36,933 bases of DNA from Aalborgiella sp031424795. GTDB lineage: Bacteria; Pseudomonadota; Gammaproteobacteria; Burkholderiales; Burkholderiaceae_C. Positions 31,541 to 36,933 of this stretch are shown one piece after another (the first letter of the stretch is position 1; the number at the start of each line of letters is the position of its first letter). Both the position numbers and the translations under genes were made by a program. The stretch covers positions 1 through 36,933 of the forward strand of contig JANPIC010000176.1 in the NCBI GenBank assembly GCA_031424795.1, read 5' to 3'. The notes under the pieces were generated by a model. That model was not told the origin of the DNA. It made no database searches and saw only the letters and a list, made by a program, of their open reading frames with translations.

Positions 31541-33883
31541 TTAAGTCAACCTCACAGCGTTTGCATCAGCCACGGTCAGTGCTGTCATATTAACAATGCG
31601 ACGCACTGTTGTACTTGCCGTCAAAATATGCACCGGTTTGTTAGCACCTAACAACACTGGTCCAATTGCTATATTACCGCCAGCAGCCGTTTTCAACAGG
31701 TTATATGCAATATTTGCTGAATCGATGTTTGGGAAGACCAACAAATTAGCTTCACCGACCAAAGCACTGTTCGGCATCACCGCAGTACGCATTTGCTCGT
31801 CCAGTGCCACGTCGCCATGCATTTCGCCATCCACTTTGAGCCAAGGCGCTTGGGTTTTCAGCAACTCTAAGGTTTTACGCATTTTGACAGCTGTTGGCAA
31901 ATTACTACTACCAAAATTTGAATGGCTCAAAAGTGCGACGTTTGGTTTTAGTCCAAAGCGCATCATTTCTTCAGCCGCCATCACGGTAATTTCGCACAAC
32001 TCTTCTGGCGTTGGGTCGTAATTAACGTGCGTATCAACTAGAAAGAGTTGTCGATTAGGCAACATCAAACCATTCATACAGGCATAAATCTGCACATCTT
32101 GCGGCGTACTTGGGCTGCCGCCAACGCGCTTACCAATCACTTGGTCAATGTATTGCAAATGCATGGCCGTGGTTCCCCAAGTACCGCAAATCAAGCCATC
32201 CACATCGCCTTTGTGCAGCAACATCGCACCGATCAAAGTCAGACGGCGGCGCATTTCAATTTTGGCCATTTGCACAGTCACGCCTTGGCGCTCAGTCATA
32301 CGGTGGTAAGTTTGCCAAAAATCGCGGTAACGGCTGTCTTGCTCAACATTGACCACATCGTAATCAAGCTCTTCTTTGAGTCGTAAACCAAATTTTTCAA
32401 TCCGCTGCGCAATGATGGCTGGGCGACCAATCAAGGTTGGGCGCGCCAAACCTTCATCCACCACAATTTGGCAAGCACGCAACACGCGCTCTTCCTCACC
32501 TTCAGCGTAGGCAACGCGTTTGTTTTTAGCCGCTTTTGCCGCCATGAAAATTGGTTTCATGGTTGTGCCAGACGCATAAACAAAAGCTTGCAGCTTCTCA
32601 ATGTAAGCAGCCATGTCTTTGATAGGACGCAGCGCAACACCAGAATCTGCAGCTGCTTGCGCCACCGCTGGCGCGATTTTCATCATCAAACGTGGGTCAA
32701 ACGGCTTAGGAATCAAATACTCAGGGCCAAATGCCAATTGCTCGCCCACATAGGCAGCGGCAACCACTTCGCTTTGCTCGGCTTGCGCCAATTCAGCAAT
32801 AGCATGAACGGCTGCAATTTCCATTTCAATGGTGATGGTTGACGCGCCCGCGTCTAATGCACCACGGAAAATGTAAGGGAAGCACAAAACGTTGTTAACT
32901 TGATTCGGATAATCACTACGGCCAGTAGCGATAACGGCGTCGTCACGGACGGCACGAACATCTTCTGGTGTGATCTCAGGATTTGGATTCGCCAGCGCAA
33001 AAATAACCGGCTTCGCAGCCATGCTTTTCACCATGTCTTGCTTCAATACGCCGCCAGCGGACAACCCCAAGAAGACATCCGCACCGACCATGACTTCAGC
33101 CAAAGTGCGGTGTGGTGTTTTTTGTGAGTAGCCTATCTTGTCTTCGTCCATCAGCTCGGTGCGGCCTTCATAAACCACACCCGCCAAGTCGGTGACAAAA
33201 ATATTCTCCTTTGGAATACCCAATTTGACCAACAAGCCCAGACAAGCCAAAGCAGCAGCACCCGCACCAGAAGTTACTAGTTTGACTGTTTTAGGGTCTT
33301 TGCCCACAACCTTGAGGCCGTTCAATATCGCGGCACCCACACAAATCGCTGTTCCATGCTGGTCATCATGGAAGACTGGGATTTTCATGCGCTCACGCAA
33401 TTTACGCTCAACATAAAAGCAATCTGGCGCTTTGATATCTTCAAGGTTGATGCCGCCAAAGGTCGGCTCTAGCGACGCGATGATGTCAACCAGCTTATCC
33501 AAATCCTTTTTTTCGTCGATTTCAATGTCGAAAACATCAATACCGGCGAACTTTTTGAACAAAACACCCTTGCCTTCCATCACCGGCTTTGAGGCCAAAG
33601 GGCCAATATCGCCCAAACCCAGCACCGCCGTGCCGTTGGTAATCACTGCAACCAAATTGCCGCGCGCGGTGTATTTGAAAGCGTTGTTGGGGTCTTTGAC
33701 AATTTCCTCGCAAGGAAACGCCACGCCCGGCGAGTAAGCCAGCGCCAGATCATGCTGGTTGACCATTTGCTTGGTCGCAGCGATGGAAATTTTGCCTGGT
33801 ATCGGAAATTCGTGGTATTCAAGCGCGGCGCGCCGCATTTCGTCGCGTTTTTGATCGCTGTTCATGGGTTCTGTGGGCTGCAT
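31541..33883 (-). CDS. maeB: NADP-dependent malic enzyme with C-terminal phosphotransacetylase-like domain (MaeB)
   Basis: MaeB oxidatively decarboxylates malate to pyruvate in the cytoplasm. The 780-residue length is that of the large hybrid form. Residues ~15-430 are the malic enzyme: LALAYSPGVAFPCEEI, the catalytic region KPVMEGKGVLFKKFAG, FHDDQHGTAI (metal site) and the dinucleotide loop TSGAGAAALACL, then FALANPNPEI. Residues ~445-780 are a phosphotransacetylase-like domain (KNKRVAYAEGEEERVLRAC, ALVGEANLLVFPNIDSANIAYNLLK). In characterised MaeB this domain is regulatory, responding to acetyl-CoA, and not catalytic. The ATG at 33883 has CGGAG ten bases upstream. A second ATG six codons later is possible. 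Confidence 0.96.
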   Translation of the reverse strand: MQPTEPMNSDQKRDEMRRAALEYHEFPIPGKISIAATKQMVNQHDLALAYSPGVAFPCEEIVKDPNNAFKYTARGNLVAVITNGTAVLGLGDIGPLASKPVMEGKGVLFKKFAGIDVFDIEIDEKKDLDKLVDIIASLEPTFGGINLEDIKAPDCFYVERKLRERMKIPVFHDDQHGTAICVGAAILNGLKVVGKDPKTVKLVTSGAGAAALACLGLLVKLGIPKENIFVTDLAGVVYEGRTELMDEDKIGYSQKTPHRTLAEVMVGADVFLGLSAGGVLKQDMVKSMAAKPVIFALANPNPEITPEDVRAVRDDAVIATGRSDYPNQVNNVLCFPYIFRGALDAGASTITIEMEIAAVHAIAELAQAEQSEVVAAAYVGEQLAFGPEYLIPKPFDPRLMMKIAPAVAQAAADSGVALRPIKDMAAYIEKLQAFVYASGTTMKPIFMAAKAAKNKRVAYAEGEEERVLRACQIVVDEGLARPTLIGRPAIIAQRIEKFGLRLKEELDYDVVNVEQDSRYRDFWQTYHRMTERQGVTVQMAKIEMRRRLTLIGAMLLHKGDVDGLICGTWGTTAMHLQYIDQVIGKRVGGSPSTPQDVQIYACMNGLMLPNRQLFLVDTHVNYDPTPEELCEITVMAAEEMMRFGLKPNVALLSHSNFGSSNLPTAVKMRKTLELLKTQAPWLKVDGEMHGDVALDEQMRTAVMPNSALVGEANLLVFPNIDSANIAYNLLKTAAGGNIAIGPVLLGANKPVHILTASTTVRRIVNMTALTVADANAVRLT

Positions 33884-34014
33884 GTTCTGTCTCCGTTGTA
33901 GCTCTGCTTACGACTTTTCAAATGACTCAGCGAGTAGGGAATTAAAAAATAGAGAGCTTATTCTAACGCCAAGCTTACAGATATAAACTTATAACTAACC
34001 CTAGCAAATCACGA

Positions 34015-35052
34015 CTAAGCATGGAAGTTGGCTGTATTTAACTTGCGAATAGGCGAGCTTTGAACAGCTAATTCAATAGCGTGGATATGCTCTGGCGTGG
34101 TTCCGCAGCAGCCACCCACAATATTAACCATGCCTTCTTCCGCAAACTCACGCACCAAGCGTGACGTGACATCAGGCGTCTCATCAAAACCGGTATCGCT
34201 CATCGGGTTGGGCAAACCCGCATTGGGGTAGCAGCTGATATAAGTGTCTGTCGCGGTGCGATGCAACTCCTGCACATAAGGTCGCATTAATGCGGCTCCT
34301 AGCGCACAATTCAAACCCACAGCCAACGGCCTAGCATGGCGCACGCTGTGCCAAAAAGCCGTCACCGTTTGACCACTCAAAATTCGCCCAGAAGCATCCG
34401 TCACCGTGCCGCTGATGATCAAAGGCAAACGTTCGCCTGAGTTTTCAAAATACTCATCAATCGCAAACAAGGCGGCTTTTGCGTTGAGCGTGTCAAAAAT
34501 GGTTTCAACCAACAACACATCGCTGCCGCCCTCCACCAAAGCCTCCACTTGCTCGTAATACGCGGCTCGCAAAGCTTCAAAAGTCACATTTCTAGCGCCA
34601 GGATCGTTCACATCCGGACTGATGCTGGCGGTTTTAGGCGTTGGCCCCAAAGCACCAGCCACAAAACGTGGCCTATCCACAGTTGAATACTTGTCGCAGG
34701 CAGCACGCGCCAGTTTTGCGGACTCAAGGTTCATTTCACGCGCCAAGTGCGCCATGTCGTAGTCGTCTTGCGCGATGGTTGTCGCACCGAAGGTGTTTGT
34801 TTCGATCAAATCTGCCCCAGCGGCGAGGTATTTTTCGTGAATGTCGCTGATGACATCGGGGCGCGTTAACGACAACAACTCGTTGTTGCCCTTGATGTCT
34901 TTGTGAAAATCAGCAAATCTTTCGCCGCGATACTGCGCTTCGTTCAGCTTAAAGCGCTGAATCATGGTGCCCATCGCGCCATCCAAAATGACGATGCGTT
35001 TGGCTAATATGTCGGGCAACTGCTGGCCACGGGTGTAAATAATTGGTTTCAT
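34015..35052 (-). CDS. metH: Methionine synthase, stand-alone homocysteine-binding half (split MetH)
   Basis: This 345-residue protein corresponds only to the N-terminal homocysteine S-methyltransferase domain of cobalamin-dependent methionine synthase. It shows ILDGAMGTMIQRFKLNE, LLSLTRPDVISDIHEKYLAAGADLIETNTF and the zinc-binding cysteines in VGLNCALG and GGCCGTTPEHI. The remaining folate, cobalamin and activation domains of MetH (over 800 residues) are not downstream, where maeB follows after 131 bases. Many Burkholderiales encode MetH as two polypeptides, so a second gene is expected elsewhere. The ATG at 35052 was chosen because MKPIIYTRGQQLPDILAKRIVILDGA fits family N-termini. A TTG at 35112 would translate through a leader hairpin. 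Confidence 0.92.
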   Translation of the reverse strand: MKPIIYTRGQQLPDILAKRIVILDGAMGTMIQRFKLNEAQYRGERFADFHKDIKGNNELLSLTRPDVISDIHEKYLAAGADLIETNTFGATTIAQDDYDMAHLAREMNLESAKLARAACDKYSTVDRPRFVAGALGPTPKTASISPDVNDPGARNVTFEALRAAYYEQVEALVEGGSDVLLVETIFDTLNAKAALFAIDEYFENSGERLPLIISGTVTDASGRILSGQTVTAFWHSVRHARPLAVGLNCALGAALMRPYVQELHRTATDTYISCYPNAGLPNPMSDTGFDETPDVTSRLVREFAEEGMVNIVGGCCGTTPEHIHAIELAVQSSPIRKLNTANFHA

Positions 35053-35105
35053 AAGATGTCCGTATAGATCTCCATTGTAGAAAGACTTCAAGCCAAACCT
35101 AAAAA

Positions 35106-35123
35106 TAGCCAAGAAACTGGCTA
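35106..35123 (-). promoter_or_regulatory. Attenuator-like hairpin in the metH leader
   Basis: On the minus strand TAGCCA pairs with TGGCTA around a 6-base loop and is followed by TTTTTAGG, 53 bases before the metH ATG. It has the shape of a weak intrinsic terminator inside the leader. The stem is only 6 bp, so this is tentative. Confidence 0.3.
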
Positions 35124-35157
35124 AAAACTAGCGACAATAAGGACTGTATTTATTCAC

Positions 35158-35186
35158 ATATCCTTAAATTTTCGCTAAATTGTCAG
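35158..35186 (-). promoter_or_regulatory. Candidate promoter for the metH half gene
   Basis: On the minus strand CTGACA (35186-35181; 5 of 6 to the -35 consensus) is separated by 17 bases from GGATAT (35163-35158; a weak -10). The spacing is ideal and the site lies upstream of the leader hairpin, in the gap divergent from recQ. Confidence 0.3.
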
Positions 35187-35211
35187 TAAATTTTGACTCT
35201 TAGCGCCCTGA

Positions 35212-36933
35212 ATGCCCACTTTGCACCGCGAACTGCTACTCGACGTCTTTGGCTATACTGAATTCAGAGGCCCACAAGAAGCCATCATTGACCATGTCAG
35301 CGCGGGTGGTGATGCGCTGGTCTTGATGCCGACGGGTGGCGGAAAATCTTTGTGCTACCAAATTCCAGCGCTGGCCAGGCAACAAGCCGGCCAAGGCGTG
35401 ACGATCGTGATTTCGCCTTTGATTGCGCTCATGCACGACCAAGTGGGCGCGCTTTTGGAAGCTGGTGTTGATGCCGCCTACCTCAACTCAAGTTTGACCG
35501 CAGAAGCCAGTTACGCTTTAGAAAAACGCTTGCTCAGCGGTAGCATCACCATGCTCTACGCAGCCCCAGAACGGGTGACGAACCCACGGTTTTTAGCGCA
35601 ACTGGATTCTCTTTATGAGCGCGACTTGCTGAGCTTGTTTGCCATCGACGAAGCCCATTGCGTGAGCCAATGGGGGCATGATTTCCGGCCAGAATACCGC
35701 GCTTTGACCGTTTTGCACGAGCGTTTCGCCAAAGTTCCACGCGTGGCGCTCACCGCAACAGCCGATGAACTGACGCGCGACGACATGATTGAGCGCCTGC
35801 AGCTACAACATGCCGCCAAATTTGTCAGCAGCTTCGACCGCCCCAATATTCGCTACCGCTTGGTCGAGAAAAAAGACCCCACCCAGCAATTGCTGCGTTT
35901 TATTCGCAACGAGCACGAAGGCGATGCTGGTATTGTTTATTGCCAATCGCGCAAAAAAGTAGAAGACATTGCGCCGACTTTGAGTGACGAGGGCATACCC
36001 GCTTTGCCCTACCACGCAGGTCTAGATGCGGGTGTGCGGCAAGCCAACCAAGACCGTTTTTTGCGTGAAGACGGCTTGGTGATGGTTGCCACTATCGCCT
36101 TTGGCATGGGTATCGACAAACCCGATGTGCGCTTTGTCGCGCACTTGGACATGCCCAAAAACATCGAAGCCTACTACCAAGAAACGGGACGTGCAGGGCG
36201 CGATGGCGCACCCGCCAACGCCTGGATGAGCTATGGCCTGCAAGACGTGGTGAACCAGCGCCGCATGATCGACGAAAGCCCTGCTGGTGAAGACTTCAAA
36301 AACGTGATGCGTGGCAAATTGGATGCTTTGTTAACTCTGGCCGAAAACACCGACTGCAGACGTGGCCGCTTGTTGACTTACTTTGGCGAAAGCCTTAATT
36401 TGAACGCTGAAGGCCGATATGTGTGCGGCAATTGCGACAACTGCTTGAACCCACCCAATTTATGGGATGGCACGGACGCGGCCCGCAAACTGCTCAGCAC
36501 CATTTACCGCGTGCAGCAGCACAGCGGCATCAACTTCGGCGCCGGGCACGTGATGGATGTGCTGCGCGGCAAGGCGACCGACAAGGTCAAGCAGTTCGGC
36601 CACGAGCGCATCAGCACCTTCGGCATCGGCGCCGAGTTCAGCGAAGCGCAACTGCGCGGCGTGCTGCGGCAGTTGATCGCGGTCGGCGCGCTGGCGGTGG
36701 ACGCCGAAGCCTTCAACACCCTGAAGCTGACCGAAGGCTCGCGCGCCGTGCTGCGCGGCGAGGCACCGGTGCGGCTGCGCGAGTCGGTGTCCAGCCCCGT
36801 CGATCGCAAGCCGCGGCGCGAGAAGGCGGCGCGTGGCGCGCCGTCACCCGCGGCCGCCAAGCTCGACACGCAGGCGCAAACGCGCTTCGCCGCGCTCAAG
36901 TCCTGGCGCGCCGAAGTGGCGCGCGAACACAAC
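35212..36933 (+). CDS. recQ: ATP-dependent DNA helicase RecQ (C-terminus cut by window edge)
   Basis: RecQ is a 3'-5' DNA helicase of recombination and repair. The frame is open for 574 codons from the ATG at 35212 to the window end. Helicase domain 1 has PTGGGKSLCYQIP (Walker A, 41-46) and IDEAHCVSQWGHDFRPEY (DEAH, 146-149). Domain 2 has VYCQSRKKVE and QETGRAGRDG. The zinc site is C382, C405, C408 and C411 (VCGNCDNC). The winged-helix region includes FGAGHVMDVLRG, and the sequence stops just as the HRDC domain begins (RFAALKSWRAEVAREHN). No clear ribosome binding site precedes the ATG. From about residue 420 onward the DNA becomes abruptly GC-rich (65-77%) although the reading frame and protein homology continue. 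Confidence 0.95.
   Translation, partial: MPTLHRELLLDVFGYTEFRGPQEAIIDHVSAGGDALVLMPTGGGKSLCYQIPALARQQAGQGVTIVISPLIALMHDQVGALLEAGVDAAYLNSSLTAEASYALEKRLLSGSITMLYAAPERVTNPRFLAQLDSLYERDLLSLFAIDEAHCVSQWGHDFRPEYRALTVLHERFAKVPRVALTATADELTRDDMIERLQLQHAAKFVSSFDRPNIRYRLVEKKDPTQQLLRFIRNEHEGDAGIVYCQSRKKVEDIAPTLSDEGIPALPYHAGLDAGVRQANQDRFLREDGLVMVATIAFGMGIDKPDVRFVAHLDMPKNIEAYYQETGRAGRDGAPANAWMSYGLQDVVNQRRMIDESPAGEDFKNVMRGKLDALLTLAENTDCRRGRLLTYFGESLNLNAEGRYVCGNCDNCLNPPNLWDGTDAARKLLSTIYRVQQHSGINFGAGHVMDVLRGKATDKVKQFGHERISTFGIGAEFSEAQLRGVLRQLIAVGALAVDAEAFNTLKLTEGSRAVLRGEAPVRLRESVSSPVDRKPRREKAARGAPSPAAAKLDTQAQTRFAALKSWRAEVAREHN

Noticed and set aside
36504..36932. 142-codon minus-strand frame opposite the end of recQ.
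   Set aside because: It arises from the GC-rich codon usage. The recQ frame continues with recognisable winged-helix and HRDC sequence.
1..36933. Mobile elements, CRISPR arrays, tRNA/rRNA genes and prophage genes.
   Set aside because: No transposase, integrase, repeat-spacer array or RNA gene signature was recognised in reading the window. The dispersed 45-bp repeats are the only candidate mobile sequence.

Overview
The window looks like a chromosomal segment from a betaproteobacterium of the order Burkholderiales, most likely a Comamonadaceae relative with roughly 50% GC. This rests on the amgK / lptD-surA-rsmA cluster, a metX-metW pair, a methionine synthase present only as its homocysteine half, a MaeB-type malic enzyme and dispersed GCTAT...ATAGC intergenic repeats. 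No rRNA, tRNA, CRISPR, insertion sequence or phage gene was recognised. Both ends cut through genes: a flippase on the left and recQ on the right.

Positions 1-17581 are a cell-surface polysaccharide locus. A tightly packed minus-strand operon runs from 9535 down to 1: ABC-transporter permease (wzm-like), ABC ATPase with a carbohydrate-binding C-terminus (wzt-like), a methyltransferase with a kinase-like second half, UDP-HexNAc 6-dehydrogenase (tviB/wbpO), UDP-GlcNAc 4-epimerase (tviC/wbpP), a GT4 glycosyltransferase, GDP-L-fucose synthase (fcl) and the start of a Wzx-like flippase. Divergent from it are a small unknown ORF and a double-domain GT4 glycosyltransferase. Next, on the minus strand, come manC and a low-GC GT-C-like membrane protein. 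Divergent from manC is a GtrB/DPM-like GT2. Together they predict a polymer containing N-acetyl-galactosaminuronic acid and GDP-mannose-derived sugar (probably fucose). It would be exported by an ABC transporter, capped at its end and possibly decorated in the periplasm.

Positions 17603-25426 are mostly core and metabolic genes: metX-metW (methionine), chrA (chromate transport), an alpha/beta hydrolase, a YidB-family protein, an MFS transporter, rsmE and amgK. Positions 25474-30031 hold the outer-membrane/ribosome operon lptD-surA-rsmA, which ends in a clear terminator.

Positions 30148-31296 hold a secreted barnase-type ribonuclease and its barstar inhibitor, with an unusual density of hairpins and palindromes and a possible third small ORF. 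Then follow maeB, the homocysteine-binding half of MetH and, divergently, recQ. The last ~450 bases of recQ jump to 65-77% GC while staying in frame, so they are either a recombination tract or an assembly chimera.

The strongest leads are the WbdD-like methyltransferase/kinase beside a CBM-bearing Wzt, the RNase/barstar module with an intervening terminator-like hairpin, a three-copy 45-bp intergenic repeat, and the composition break in recQ.
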